64,000 bases of DNA from Candidula unifasciata (GCA_905116865.2 CAJHNH020002569.1:530854-594853); one strand, 5' to 3'; numbered from the stretch's first letter, positions 22,400-33,104 are shown. The notes: generated from the letters alone by a model not told the origin. Translations and numbers: made by a program.

Positions 22400-22555
22400 T
22401 TCGTCACTCGATGAGCAGTGTGTTCAGTATCACACCAGCCGTCTTCACTTCCCAGGACATTACTTTACCAGTTTTAGGTTGAACTGACCTTGGAGCCTAG
22501 GTCACTTTGAAAAAGGTGGGGAGGGGAGTGAGCGTCTAGCCGCCGTGGTTTTGTC
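22400..22555 (-). mobile_element. SINE family C, decayed
   Basis: Matches the C order in reverse: CAGTATCACACCAGCCGTC, TTCACTTCCCAGGAC, CCTTGGAGCCTAGGTCA and GAGCGTCTAGCCGCCGTGG. A tRNA-like end is discernible. Confidence 0.55.
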
Positions 22556-22745
22556 AGTCGATCGGGTTGTCCCCTCGCGGCACTACCTGAAGGTTTACTA
22601 CCACCTTGAGATTTGAAACAACAACAAAAATCTATCTGAGTGGCAGACCAACTGGACAGGTCCTAGATCTCTAAGGAAGTTATTAGGGCACCCCTAAGGA
22701 CTGTACCGGCGCGGTCCTGCAGTTAAATGTTGGCAAGGACGATGA
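22556..22745 (+). mobile_element. tRNA-like SINE family N, copy 1
   Basis: Begins GTTGTCCCCTCGCGG, has CTGAAGGTTTACTACCA as a decayed A-box region, then GTGGCAGACCAACTGGACAG, TAGGGCACCC and GGCAAGGACGATGA. Two further copies follow within 1 kb in the same orientation. Confidence 0.65.
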
Positions 22746-22794
22746 TTTTTAATCCAACGATCCACAGATCAGTTTGTTTCATTTGAGCTGATTC

Positions 22795-23075
22795 TTCTTC
22801 TCAAATTCTATGCCGTTTGGCATTGGTAGTTATGTCTATTCACAACCTTCTGTCTCGTGCACTTTCAATCAACTCTGGCACAGATGATCTTCCATGCCAT
22901 GATGTCAAACTGTCAAGTAGCTGTTCTCTGGGTCTCCCTCTGTCTCTCCTTCCCTCCAGCTTTCCTACCGTCACGATGTACTCCAGTTTTCATCGCATGA
23001 CTAAATAATGTAGATTGTCTCTTTCTGATGTGAGCAATCAGTTCTCTTCCTGGGTTGTTTCTTTCAAGACGTCTT
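22795..23075 (-). pseudogene. LINE C-terminal relic (LDSL.SWHG type)
   Basis: The reverse strand reads LEYIVTVGKLEGRRDRGRPR, then LLDSLTSWHG and LIESARDRRLWIDI-like sequence. This is the GK..GKRSRGRQR..LDSL..WHG tail also present in the + strand relic at 46725-47090. Stops are present. Confidence 0.75.
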
Positions 23076-23079
23076 CATT

Positions 23080-23287
23080 CCTCTTGTTTGAGCTGCTACC
23101 CAAAGGTTTACCATACCATTTTGAGATTGATACATCTCAGTCTGGACGGTAGACCAACAATGCAAGTCCTAAATACCGCTTTCAACCAAAGAAGTTATAA
23201 ATAGGGGCACCAGTAACGGTTATACCAGCCCGGTGGCACCTTCACTCCGTGGAGGTAAGAATGACGTCTAGCCGTTTCAATCGATCG
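23080..23287 (+). mobile_element. tRNA-like SINE family N, copy 2
   Basis: CCCAAAGGTTTACCATACCA, GGTAGACCAACAATGCAAGT, TAGGGGCACC, GGTTATACCAGCCCGG and CGTCTAGCCG follow the family order. Confidence 0.7.
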
Positions 23288-23505
23288 ATCTATCAATCAG
23301 ATTTGTCCCCTCTGTGGTCTAAAGGTTAACCATACAGTCCTGATATTTGAAGAAAAGAAATTCTCAATCAGGTCGGTAGACCAACAGGGCAGAACTCAGA
23401 TACCCCATTCAGCCTCCGAAGAAAATTTAACTAGGGCGCCCTAACGGCTATACCAGGGCAGGTGTAACCTGGAGGTGTGCCGGTGAGGACGATAGCCGCT
23501 GCTTA
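23288..23505 (+). mobile_element. tRNA-like SINE family N, best copy
   Basis: The head TTGTCCCCTCTGTGGTCTAA plus AGGTTAACCATACAG has a plausible A box. The body has TCGGTAGACCAACAGGGC, TAGGGCGCCCTAACGGC and GTGCCGGTGAGGACGATAGC. It abuts copy 2 at an ATCGATCGATC-like junction. Confidence 0.75.
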
Positions 23506-23604
23506 ATTTACTTCTCTCACTTCGACAAGAAAAATGTTAACCTAGTTCAACCAGCAATCAGCCTGAGTTATAATTAAGGCCGTAGTTATTTTATGTTTTT
23601 TTTT

Positions 23605-23830
23605 TTTTGGTCTTTCTTTCTATGTGGTATTCATCACAATCAACATTATCATGATCATGATCAGTTTTCACTTCTGCCGTTAGCGTTGTGGTAAGGAATA
23701 ATTTGAAATCAAGTGCTTGATGGGCAGCAGCATTGGCTACTGTCATTCCATGTCGATGTAGAAGCTCTAATGTCATCAGTCCATATTCTCCTAGGGCGGC
23801 CTCTAAATTTCACTTCAGATCTTTTTATGT
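23605..23830 (-). pseudogene. LINE 3'-end relic
   Basis: DNA-level match to 1746-1900: ACTTCTGCCGTTA, GGAATAATTTGAAATC, GGCTACTGTCATTCCATG and GTCCATATTCTCCTAGGGCG. In reverse this gives LELLHRHGMTVANA, comparable to LRLHGMTIAS in the 1746 copy. It ends on an ATCATGATCATGATC run. Confidence 0.7.
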
Positions 23831-23879
23831 TTTGCGCCTGTAGTGGCATTCATTTATTTCTGGAAAGAAGAAAAAGAAG

Positions 23880-24917
23880 AGCTTCAAAGAACGACGAGCT
23901 GGGCCGCGTTAGCGTAGTCGATAGGAGAATCGCTTTCGAATTCAGCTGCGACTCGCTGCAGCCTACGGTCGGTATTTGAAACCAGGAGGTTCCCGGGGTT
24001 TACCCAGTCTCTAGGTAATGGGTACCAAAGTTAATGGAGCTAAATGGAGGAACGTCGCTCTAGCTACGAAGTTGCATGCGGTTTTATCAGCTGTCCGTAC
24101 TGGTGGCGGAGCACTTATGGTTTATAACCATATTCAGTGACGCTGGTTCACATCTCCCGACTTTACTTTACTTTAGAACGACGACCTTAATTATAACTGC
24201 AGCTGATTCGCTCCTACGCTTGCTTATATGGAGTCAGCCAGCAAAGATTTGGTCGCTATGCAGCCTGAACGTACGTGCAGCGGAAAAGATCAGAAGACTT
24301 TGACTACCATGGTATGTACACATAAGCTTACGCCTGGGGTTCTCACAGGCTTTTCTTGTTTGACACCGGCACTCAAAGCATACAGACTTTGGAAACGATC
24401 TGAGGCACGCAGAAACGTAATATTGACTAATAACCCGTTAGACAAACTCCATAACATTAGCCAGCCGGAGCATTTATTGTTACCCCACCTTCGGCCACTT
24501 CACGACTAAAACCATATCAAGCTAGTCCTGTTAGTGCATAAGTGGACTTTCCTCCTCTGGTGGCGTCGGGGAAGAAATTGTCAAGCCTGATTTACAAGGG
24601 TGAAAAAAATAAAAGGGAAAAAGAGGGGGCGAGGGTGGTAAAAAAAAATTCAGGGATTTTCCTCCTTGATGATGGAAAGGAGGGGGAAAAAAAAGGGGGG
24701 GGGGGGGGGAGATACTTTCAACATCTGCACACATTTTCAAAGCGGTGGTGGGGCTCACATGGGTCTAAAGATATTATTCAAGTGTGTAACAGTAACAAAA
24801 CTGAACGTCGAATTGCCTAGTAACCTTATAAGCTTTATAAAAATACTGAGGTTGGTCCTGCCATGCCATGGAAAGAACGTGCGATCAGCTATATTATTTA
24901 AAACATTATATTAATAA

Positions 24918-24970
<53 letters not shown>

Positions 24971-25160
24971 TAAATAATAATAATAGCAACAATAATGTTC
25001 TGAACGCCACAAACTAAAGTTAATATCTTAAATATTATCAAATGTACCCAGGAATACTAAAAAGAGAACATGGTTATTGTGGCCCCTTAGCTCTCAGCGC
25101 ACGTTTGTGTATTGGCGGGGGAAGGGGTTGGCCGGGCCCCCCGAAACCGTTGCCCCTTTT
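23880..25160. other. Mostly unassigned; AAT microsatellite inside
   Basis: A tRNA-like stretch may lie near 23900-24000 (GCGTTAGCGTAGTCGATAGG then GGTATTTGAAACC), but I see no second copy. A/G-rich sequence with a G run lies at 24690-24710. (AAT)n occupies 24911-24985. No gene recognised. Confidence 0.45.
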
Positions 25161-25827
25161 TAATCTATATATATAAAAATCAATGTTTGTGTGTTTGTTT
25201 GGTCCCTATGGACTCGGAAACTACTGAACCGATTTAGCCGAAATTTTCAGGATATGTTTGTTTTGATACCGGATTTTGAACCATCGTGGTTTGAAATTTA
25301 ACCAGTCACTGTTAGAGATAGGTGACCACAATTTATGCCAAAATATTCGCAACTAATATTTATAACTTTAGTGATTTCTAATTATAGCCACGTTAGTAAT
25401 TGCGCATGCGCCGTATTTACCATTCGCCGGCGAGTTACGTGCAGCCAACGCCTTCTCTAATACTAATACATAGAGTAGGTCGTGGTACAGCAAACAAGAC
25501 TATCTCTATATTTGCCACAATACCCATATTAAACACGATTTCTATTTTCTTGTTTTTTTTCAAACAACCTTTGATGGGGGGAGGGGAGGTGGGGGGGGGG
25601 GGCAATCAAGGACTATCTCGACGTCGGCGCAGACAGTGACTGCGACATTAACTTCATTAACCGTGTTAGACACGTTCGATTTCTATTTCATTAATATATC
25701 TGGAGTATCTGTCTACGAGAAAACAATTGCCTGCGGTTTTGAATTGTGTTTTAATCGCGACACAGTAGTAGTAGACACACATGTCTAATAGTTGAGTTCT
25801 CTTTTCGTTGTTCCGATTAAGTGGCTG

Positions 25828-25992
25828 CTTGGTCGAATGGTTAGAACACTGGGTTCATGTGCGGTAGACCTGGGTTCGAATTCGCAGTCGTTAAATTTTT
25901 TTTTACCCCGGATTAAAATAATATCTTCATCTGCTCTGTCGTGGTGACAGCACTAGCCATGTTGCCTTAATATTTAAAAAAAAAAAAAAAAA
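25828..25992 (+). mobile_element. tRNA-derived SINE family M inside the Helentron
   Basis: The A box TGGTCGAATGG fits TRGYNNANNNG, and the B box GGTTCGAATTC fits at 10 of 11 positions. A short body has GGTGACAGCACTAGCCATG. It ends in a run of about 17 A. A relative is at 28762-28915, and a headless body piece lies at 26455-26510. Confidence 0.75.
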
Positions 25993-27301
25993 CAAGTAAA
26001 TGGGTAAACCATTTGATAATTAAATTTGACCATTTCGCATACTTATGATTGCATTGTTAAACTTTCCGATTGCATGGTTACGCTGAAATTTTATAGATCT
26101 TTATTTATTTTCATTTAGATTTAGTTATTTCATCTGTGTTGGAATTTTAAGCTGTGCTGTTTTACAATGGCGTTCATTTCCTATTATGGTGTTTTTTTTC
26201 CTGTGTTCGTTTGCTTTTCAAGTGTTTTTTTTTCCTTTCTCCCAACTACTTCAATGAGGGAAAAGAGTTGTCGGTGAATTTGGGGGGAGGGGGGGGGCAA
26301 ACTATTAACTGAGAGAGCTTTAAGTCACAGTAACTGCTTTACCCACTTAAAGTAGCAGCAGCAGTAATAGTTGTTACACCAGGGCTGTTACACCATAGTG
26401 CTCTCATGTGAAGACCGTCGGTAAGGTTATGGCTTTCTTCTGTCAGCAAGTGAAATTATACATCCTAACCTGACCAGTCTGTGGCGACAGCACTAGCCAT
26501 GCGGAACCAAATCTTCTGGCTCACGACTCTCTGTCTACTCCGATGGTAACACAGATAGCAGTGACATTATTTTAGTAGTTGTACTGGTACTTGAAGGATG
26601 ATGTGGTAAATATTACACTAGCCCTATTCACTACCTTTTACAATTCCTGCTTCCTATTTTAGTCCAGATGGACAGGGATGTCAATGTCAGTTACAGCAAC
26701 AACAAAATATCGCCAGTTAGTGATTTTCAAATCCTTCGAAGAGGGAGAGAGCAGTACTCGGTGGAAGAGGAGAGGGGGTAATGACTTAAATTTAAGAGAA
26801 ATTAAAGAGCTTTACACTTGATTTTCAAGTTCTCATTACCTAATTTGTTTATATTTTACTAACGCTACCTCCGCTTTTCTATTTTTTTTACGACTTACTT
26901 TGTTATTCACAAGTACAGTTGTAGCTTTACTTCCATCCACTATAAAAATACTAACAGCTTTAGCATGTGATAACCAAATAACCATTTTTGTTACTGTGCT
27001 AATAACACCATTTAAACGACCACTAATATAAAGACACAATTATAAGGTGCGTGTTCTAAAGTTGGAAAACCAGACTATCTCTATATCTGTGCAGAGAATG
27101 ATTGCGACATTAACTGTATTAGACACGTGCGATTTCCATTGTCTTTCTTTTCCAAAAACCTTTGATGAGGGAGATAGTAGTAGGTGGATTTAGTTGTGGT
27201 GGTGGGCGGGGATCAAAGACTTTCTCTATATCTGAGCAGACAATGATTGTATTAGACACGTGCGTTTTCTATTTTCTTTCATTTCCATTTAGCCAAACTA
27301 T

Positions 27302-27332
27302 GCCACAGCAACGCGTGGCCGGGTACAGCTAG
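27302..27332 (+). other. Helentron 3' terminal hairpin and end
   Basis: A 5-bp stem GCCAC...GTGGC with an 8-base loop, then CGGGTACAGCTAG. In Helentrons this structure marks the 3' end used for termination of transfer. Confidence 0.75.
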
Positions 27333-27479
27333 TTTATCCATAAAATATTACCCAAGTAAAGAAATCGTTCGATGGCAGTCTTACGGCCCGAGGGTTTTGA
27401 CTTCAAATCCTCCGAGGTGGATTTTCTAGTTGGTTAGGACTATCTGGTCGACAAAGTCTACACGCATGTAAATGTCTTA

Positions 27480-28735
27480 AAAAGTAAAGCATACTGTACT
27501 TATTCGCCTGACGGAAAGAGTACAGAGCTTAAATGCCATATATAAAGTGTACTGTACTTACTGCCAGATGGAAAGTGTACTGCACTTGAATGTCAGATAT
27601 AAAGTATACTGTACTCACTGCCAGATGGAAAGTGTACTGTACTCGAATGCCAGATAGAAAGTGTACTATACTCTAATGCCAGATGGAAAGTGTACTGTTA
27701 CTTTGTCAGATGGAAATTGTACTGTACTTGAATGCTAGATGGAAAGTATACTATACTGGAATGCCAGATGGAAAGTGTACTGTACTTGAATGCCAGATGG
27801 AAAGTGTACTGTGACTTTTTCAGATGGAAATTGTACTGTGCCTGAATGCTAGATGGAAAGTATACTATACTTGAATGCCAGATGGAAAGTATACTATACT
27901 TGAATGCCAGATGAAAAGTATACTATACCTGAATGCCAGATGGAAAGTGTACTATACTTGAATGTCGGATGGAAAGTATACTGTACTTGAATGCCAGATG
28001 GAAAGTGTAGTGTACTTGAATGCCAGATCACGACCGGCTCCAGCTGACGGGCCGTGCTGCTGACGTCACCGGGTCGGGCTAACGATGCGTTAATGGTCAG
28101 ATGGAAAGTGTAGTGTACTTGAATGCCAGATGGAAAGTGTACTGTGAATTTGAAGGCCAGATGGAAAGTGTAGTGTACTTGAATATCAGATGGAAAGTGT
28201 AGTGTACTTTAATGCCAGATGGAATGTGTACTGTGACTTTGAAGGCCAGATGGAAAGTGTAGTGTACTTGAATGTCAGATGGAAAGCGTAGTGTACTTGA
28301 ATGCCAGATGGAAAGTGTAGTGTACTTGAATGTCAGATGGAAAGTTTAGTGTACTTGAATGCCAGATGGAAAGTGTAGTGTACTTGAATGTCAGATGGAA
28401 AGTTTAGTGTACTTGAATGCCAGATGGAAAGTGTAGTGTACTTGAATGTCAGATGGAAAGTTTATTGTACTTGAATGCCAGATGGAAAGTGTAGTGTACT
28501 TGAACGCCAGATGGAAAGTGTACTGTGACTTTGAAGGCCAGATGGAAAGTGTAGTGTACTTGAATGTCAGATGGAAAGTGTACTGTGACTTTGATGGCCA
28601 GATGGAAAGTGTAGTGTACTTGAATGTCAGATGGAAAATGTAGTGTACTTGAATGCCAGAGGGAAAGTATAGTTTACTTGAATGCCAGATGGAAAGTGTA
28701 CTGTACTTAGGTCAACTGACGGAAGGCGTCCTATA
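27480..28735 (+). repeat. 29-bp minisatellite
   Basis: About 40 units based on GAATGCCAGATGGAAAGTGT then ACTGTACTT. Variants include AGTGTACTT, TATACTATACTT and longer GTGACTTTGAAGG forms. The array is interrupted at 28029-28093 by a foreign 65-bp segment shared with the MITE at 52951. Confidence 0.95.
28029..28093 (+). mobile_element. Solitary end of the 65-bp-TIR MITE
   Basis: CACGACCGGCTCCAGCTGAC, GTGCTGCTGACGTCACCGGG and CTAACGATGCGTTAA match the ends of the element at 52951-53200. Flanking minisatellite units resume at once on both sides, so it is an insertion or the remnant of one. Confidence 0.75.
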
Positions 28736-28761
28736 CTTAGTCGCCAGATGAAAAGCATTTG

Positions 28762-28915
28762 GTCGGACTGTGAGAACGCTGAATTATAATTCGGGAGAAC
28801 CTTGTTCGAGTTCTCGGTAAGGATTTTTTTTGTGGGAGGCAAGAAATAACATCCTGACATGCAGTTTGTAAGGGCCTCAGTAGCTATGCTGACCTCAATC
28901 CCCAAGGCCTAATAA
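28762..28915 (+). mobile_element. tRNA-derived SINE family M, copy 2
   Basis: TTGGTCGGACTGTGAGAACG and CTTGTTCGAGTTCTCG form A- and B-box-like motifs. A T run follows, then the body (ACATCCTGACATGCAG, GGGCCTCAGTAGCTATGCTG). Confidence 0.65.
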
Positions 28916-29113
28916 CTCTATGAACCTACACCAGTAGTAGGCTAGCGTAATAGAGGTCTCATTTGAGAAATCGATCCCTCTTTATCCTTAGTAAAAGATG
29001 GCGGTCAAAAGTGATTGGCCTGTTCGTGTGGCTGTTCTTTATCCTTAGTAAATATTGATCGGCCAGCCACCCTCTTTACCTTAGTAAATATCGATCGGGT
29101 GGCACAAGTGATT

Positions 29114-30060
29114 GGTTTTAGGGAAAGGTATAGGAAATCGATACTTTGTAGGCGCATTATTATCTTCAGGTGGCGTTAAATAAAGGGTGAGGTCAGGAAC
29201 ACTATTTAGGTGAGCAGCGGGGCAGGCGGGGCAGGGGCGACAGGGCGACTAATGGTTTTAGGGAAAGGTATAGGAAATCGATACTTTGTAGGCGCATTAT
29301 TATCTTCATAAGGGCAGGTGACAGGTTGCGTTTTATAAAAGGTGAGATCAGGAACACTATTTAGGTAAGCAGCGGGGCAGGGGCGACAGGGCGACTAATA
29401 GAGTCGGCGCGGGCTTATGGGTTCTGTAATAGACAAAATTAGGAGTGGTTGGTTAGCGGGGGATATATATGTTACAACAATTTAGGGGATATGAAAAGAG
29501 ACTTATAGGTGGCAGTTAAAAGCGGCAGAGGAGAGCCGTTTTAGACTTGCGATAAAGAAACCTAGGAAGGTGGCGTGATGACCGGGGATATATTAGAAAG
29601 GGCAGCTTGGGCGCCGGCATCATCATCATCTATGTCATGGGAGCGAAGTTCGACCGCTCAGGGAGTGTGTTGTTGTTCGGATCGGAAAATCGATACTTGC
29701 AGGCACATTATTATCTTCATAACTGCAGGTGACAGGTGGTGTTATATAAAACGGAGCAGGCAGGGCGGGTGGGGCAGAGGCGACAGGGTGACTAATAGAG
29801 TCGGCGCGGGCTTATGGTTCTGTAATAGATAAAGTAGGAGTGGTTTGTTAGCGGGGGATATATATATGTTATAAAACGAAACAATTTAGGGGGTATGAAA
29901 ATAAACTTATAGGCGACAGTTACAGGTGGCAGAAGGGAGCCGTTTTAGGGTTTAGATAAAGAAACCTAGGAATGTGGCTTGATGACCGCGGATATATGAT
30001 AAGGGCGACTCGAGCGCCATCATCAGCATCATCTGTGTCATGGTGGCAGGTGTCTTGTCA
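29114..30060 (+). repeat. Diverged tandem duplication, three partial units
   Basis: Blocks starting GGTTTTAGGGAAAGGTATAG at 29114 and 29254 share AATCGATACTTTGTAGGCGC, GGTCAGGAACACTATTTAGG and GGGGCGACAGGGCGACTAAT. The second block extends through GAGTCGGCGCGGGCTTATGG and AAGAAACCTAGGAA to a CATCATCATC run near 29620. A third block from about 29683 repeats that whole course, offset by about 400 bp. No element ends or coding frame are recognisable. Confidence 0.85.
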
Positions 30061-30435
30061 TAGTGTGGATATTGATAGGTTAGGGAGGGTTTAGGTTGTA
30101 GTAAAAACGAAAACGGTAACAAAAGAGCGGCCGTTGTGATATATTAATGGAGGCTGGGTGCTCAGTGGTAGTTTAAGTTGTAGGGTTGAAAAAATAGCAA
30201 AAGGACGACCGGTGTGTCAAAGTGTCAGGTGTTGGCCATACAGATATGGTTGAGCTATAGTAAAAAAGAAGAACTGTTGTGTCATAATGTTAGATATCAC
30301 CGCTCAGGGAGGGATTATGTTGTAGGTTAGAGGCGACGCCACCAGGCGACGAAGGAGAGCTGAGGTACCAAAAAGGCGCTATATCCGTCCTGAATTCGCT
30401 TGTTGAAAAGTTACGTGTGGCTTATTCCTATGTAT
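30061..30435. other. Unassigned, with decayed short repeats
   Basis: TTAGGGAGGGTTTAGGTTGT, CTCAGTGGTAGTTTAAGTTG and CTCAGGGAGGGATTATGTTG recur, so this may be a decayed extension of the duplication to the left. Confidence 0.45.
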
Positions 30436-30439
30436 GGTT

Positions 30440-30608
30440 GCAAATACGACCGGGTGACAAACTCATTGTGGTCCGGGTCCACGCCTGGGGGTTGGCGGAA
30501 AAGCCACATTTCTTCCAGATTTATGGTATCTATCGGGGAATCAAGGCGACAGAGTTGCGATATCCATAGTATCGAGCCAAATGGTTAACAACTCATGGTT
30601 TCTGGATA
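30440..30608 (+). mobile_element. SINE-like family E, copy 1
   Basis: Shares CGGGTGACAAACTCATTGTG, TTCCAGATTTATGGTATC, GTTGCGATATCCATAGTA, CGAGCCAAATGGTTAACAAC and GGTTTCTGGATA with 42478-42680. The start resembles the 3' half of a tRNA. Confidence 0.75.
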
Positions 30609-30747
30609 CTTAAAAATGTCAAAACATATTGAAATGGAGATGAGGCTGATGGCAGCGGAAACGTGGCTTTAAGGTGCAAGTAGTGTTAAAGATGTTACGT
30701 GTAAAATAGACTGTAAGGGGGGACTTTTTAAAAGTTATTTGCGTATC

Positions 30748-30968
30748 CTTTACAGCACGTTGCAGAACCAACCCCAGCAATTTGTTTGGCTATTCTGGTT
30801 TTTCTTGGCAAATTTTACGTTTAGTAGTTTGCCATTGCTTCCTGAACGATCAGCGCTCCGCACCACTGTCGAAGCCAACGCAAGGCAAATCGTCCGCAGC
30901 TGGGATTGAGCCCGGCACCCAGGCGAACTCAGGCGTTGGCAGTGCCTGAGCCACAGACGCCGAGGTAG
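30748..30968 (-). mobile_element. tRNA-derived SINE family D, copy 2
   Basis: In reverse: CGGCGTCTGTGGCTCAGGCA head, GGGCTCAATCCCAGCTGCGG B-box area, TTGCGTTGGCTTCGACAGTG, AGCAATGGCAAACTAC and GGGGTTGGTTCTGCAACGTG. Nearly full length. Confidence 0.8.
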
Positions 30969-30984
30969 GAGGGACTAGAAGGAA

Positions 30985-31140
30985 TAAAATTGGGAATTAT
31001 GTAATACAACGGCGTAATGCTGACCACATTACCCATCCAGTGCCGATTGGTCTGTAAAAATATGGGACGCTCTTCCCATATACCCGATGCGCCCAAGGCG
31101 CGATAAGGGATCTTTACTTTACATTACTTTTTTACTATGT
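30985..31140 (+). mobile_element. SINE family C, 3' part
   Basis: AATGCTGACCACATTACCCA, GCCGATTGGTCTGTAAAAAT, ATATGGGACGCTCTTCCCAT and GATAAGGGATCTTTACTTTA correspond, in opposite orientation, to 50610-50710. Confidence 0.6.
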
Positions 31141-31264
31141 AATACAAGGAATTGTCACATAACGAGTTCTAAATTATGTACAAAGACAGCAAATTAAACC
31201 GTTTTCCCACTCAGAAAGGATGCCTTATGTCGTCATAATATACAAAGTATACACCTAAAGAAGG

Positions 31265-31395
31265 TAGGTATGTACAGGGCGGAGAAGACCAAACACAATA
31301 TGGAAAGATAACATGAGAGAAACTCTACAACAGCACTATGTGCCTGTGGTTTAGGGCGGTCACAAGAGCAAAATATAACACCATAACCTTAGGGG
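31265..31395 (+). pseudogene. LINE tail family K, copy 5
   Basis: CAGGGCGGAGAAGACCAAAC, GGAAAGATAACATGAGAGAA, CTACAACAGCAC and TATGTGCCTGTGGT match the other K copies. Frames are broken. Confidence 0.7.
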
Positions 31396-31765
31396 GCTGA
31401 AAAGCGTCATCTTGTGGGGTGGGGAAGGGGGTGCTGAAAAGGACTGACAGTCTTCATATATGGATTGTTGGCACAAACCTCCGATAGGTAATTGCTCCAG
31501 TCAACAGCTGCGGTCGCCGACATTCCCAACTTTAGCTGGCAAAATGAAATCCTTACCAACTCTTGAGACTAGTACAATACACAAAGAAGGACCTATCTGT
31601 AAGTTAGACAGACGCTAGCCTTCCAGCCACCTACCTGTCTCTGATGGATGTCCTGCCGATGACAGTTAGAATGCCGGCATCCCCAACGGTCCTTGCGCTC
31701 AGTCAGCGACAAGGACATGAGATGATTCTTGGAGCAGCGTCTGGCTGAATGAATGCAAGATGCCA
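31396..31765. other. Unassigned interval
   Basis: No feature recognised. Confidence 0.35.
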
Positions 31766-31768
31766 TGC

Positions 31769-31856
31769 CGCTGCAGAACAACCGCTGCAGAACAACCGCT
31801 GCAGAACAGCCGCTGCAGAACAGCCGCTGCAGAATAGCAGCTGCAAAACAGCAGGG
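31769..31856 (+). repeat. 14-bp minisatellite
   Basis: Six units of CGCTGCAGAACAAC/AGC with exact 14-base spacing of CTGCAG (31771, 31785, 31799, 31813, 31827), degrading at 31841. Confidence 0.95.
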
Positions 31857-31859
31857 CTA

Positions 31860-32125
31860 CTCTGCTTGTCATGCACCAAAGCTGACAGGTCATGAAAATT
31901 CATTACCAAATAACAAGGTAAGTACCTTTTCCAAACAGATACAGTGATGACAACGAACGAAAGAAATAGTAAGAATGATGACGCCTTGATGACGGAGTCA
32001 TCGCTGAAAACAACCAACACATGACACTCCTAAAATACTGTAATTTCCCTGGGATTCTCGGAGATTTCGAGGTTCCGGTTTGTTTGTTCCTGATATAGCA
32101 GCTACAGCTATTTATTTTGTTGTTG
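31860..32125. other. Unassigned interval
   Basis: No feature recognised. Confidence 0.35.
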
Positions 32126-32129
32126 TCTA

Positions 32130-32400
32130 CTTGGTGGTGAACTGATGTATGACAAGCTGGATGTTGTGAAGGCCCTTTGGGAGCGAGTGAACAGTGCCGA
32201 TAGATTATTACCGTCTGAGGAGAATGGCATTGCTATGAGTTACAAAGGGATCTGGCCGACGCTTGACACTCAGGAAAAAAGGCGAGACGGATGTACAATC
32301 AGACATCGGAATTTTACATTTTTCCTTGCTGCTGAAGATGGGGATGGAGCACTTATAAGGGTGTCCCGAGTGGTGTGATGTCGATTCTTAATTCAACATT
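32130..32400 (+). pseudogene. RNase H-family LINE tail relic
   Basis: Begins GGTGGTGAACTGATGTATGA, as after the RNase H block at 3067 and 54640. It then carries the decayed RSGRR..QEKRRDGCTI region, AAEDGDGALIRVSRV, and the end block GTCCCGAGTG..GATGTCGATTCTTA shared by all copies of this family. Confidence 0.7.
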
Positions 32401-32484
32401 CTATTTATGTCTGTCAGTGTGCATCTTCACATGTTAGTGGTCAGTTACTACAGCCTCGGTGATTTCCCGTCTGTCCATTTCCGT

Positions 32485-32760
32485 GTAAGTAAAGTAAAGG
32501 ACCTCTTTCCACGCCTTCGACCGTTTTGGGCATATAGGGCTAGACCTATATTTTGTAGACTAATCATCATTTGGTGTGTGACATGGCAACACCACGCCGG
32601 CCGCCTTTACTTCACAGGACCGCACCTGATACCCACTCAAAGCTGGGTCGACCTGGGAGCCAGGGAAATTTTAAAGAAAGGCCTTCAGAACCCGAACCCG
32701 CTACCTTCCGATTCGCAGGCGAGCGTCTAGCCGCTAGAATACGGCGACTGTGGATTCCTG
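32485..32760 (-). mobile_element. tRNA-derived SINE family C, full length
   Basis: Starts GTAAAGTAAAGGACC, then TATAGGGCTAGACC, GGCCGCCTTTACTTCACAGG, ACCCACTCAAAGCTGGGTCG, ACCCGCTACCTTCCGATTCG and CGAGCGTCTAGCCGCTAGAA. In reverse this has a tRNA-like head and the B-box area GTAGCGGGTTCGGGTTC. Confidence 0.85.
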
Positions 32761-32764
32761 AGTA

Positions 32765-33100
32765 TTGGTCTTAATATGCCGAATCACGCTATCTATACTC
32801 AAATCGATCATCAAATTTCGCAGCTCCGCTCTAAACAAACAGCCGAATGAAAATGGAGCCGTTGTTCCTGAAAGTTAATAATGGTTCACATCGGGTTCTG
32901 CAAAACACGTGGCGCTATACGCTTTCCTACCTACATAAAAACGTTTGTTTACTTTAAATTCGACCAGTAACTCTCTTTTTATTCTTAATGCTTTGTGGAT
33001 TTAGCTTTTGGACTAGCGGGAGATATTTACTGCTTAAAGTCTGCAACACTTATACAGAATCATTGATAATGATTGCCAGGAATTTAAACGGTTATTATAA
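32765..33100. other. Unassigned interval
   Basis: No feature recognised. Confidence 0.35.
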
Positions 33101-33104
33101 AAAG

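Larger units (their letters stand above)
25162..27332 (+). mobile_element. Non-autonomous Helentron-like element
   Basis: The 5' end ATCTATATATATAAAAATCA, followed by GGACTCGGAAACTACTGAAC and CGATTTAGCCGAAATTTTC, is characteristic of invertebrate Helentrons. The 3' end is a GCCAC/GTGGC hairpin (27302-27319) followed by CGGGTACAGCTAG. T residues flank both ends, consistent with insertion between two Ts. No Rep or helicase coding sequence is visible in 2.17 kb, so it would need an autonomous partner. It contains a tRNA-like SINE (25828) and four related purine-rich blocks. Confidence 0.85.

Noticed and set aside
25829..25905. tRNA gene inside the Helentron
   Set aside because: A and B boxes are present, but the acceptor arms do not pair well. 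A SINE body and A tail follow, and a relative lies at 28762.
30635..30665. Hammerhead ribozyme core (CTGATG near GGAAAC)
   Set aside because: The stem II between the two boxes would be a few bases at most, and no third-strand cleavage site with supporting stems is visible.
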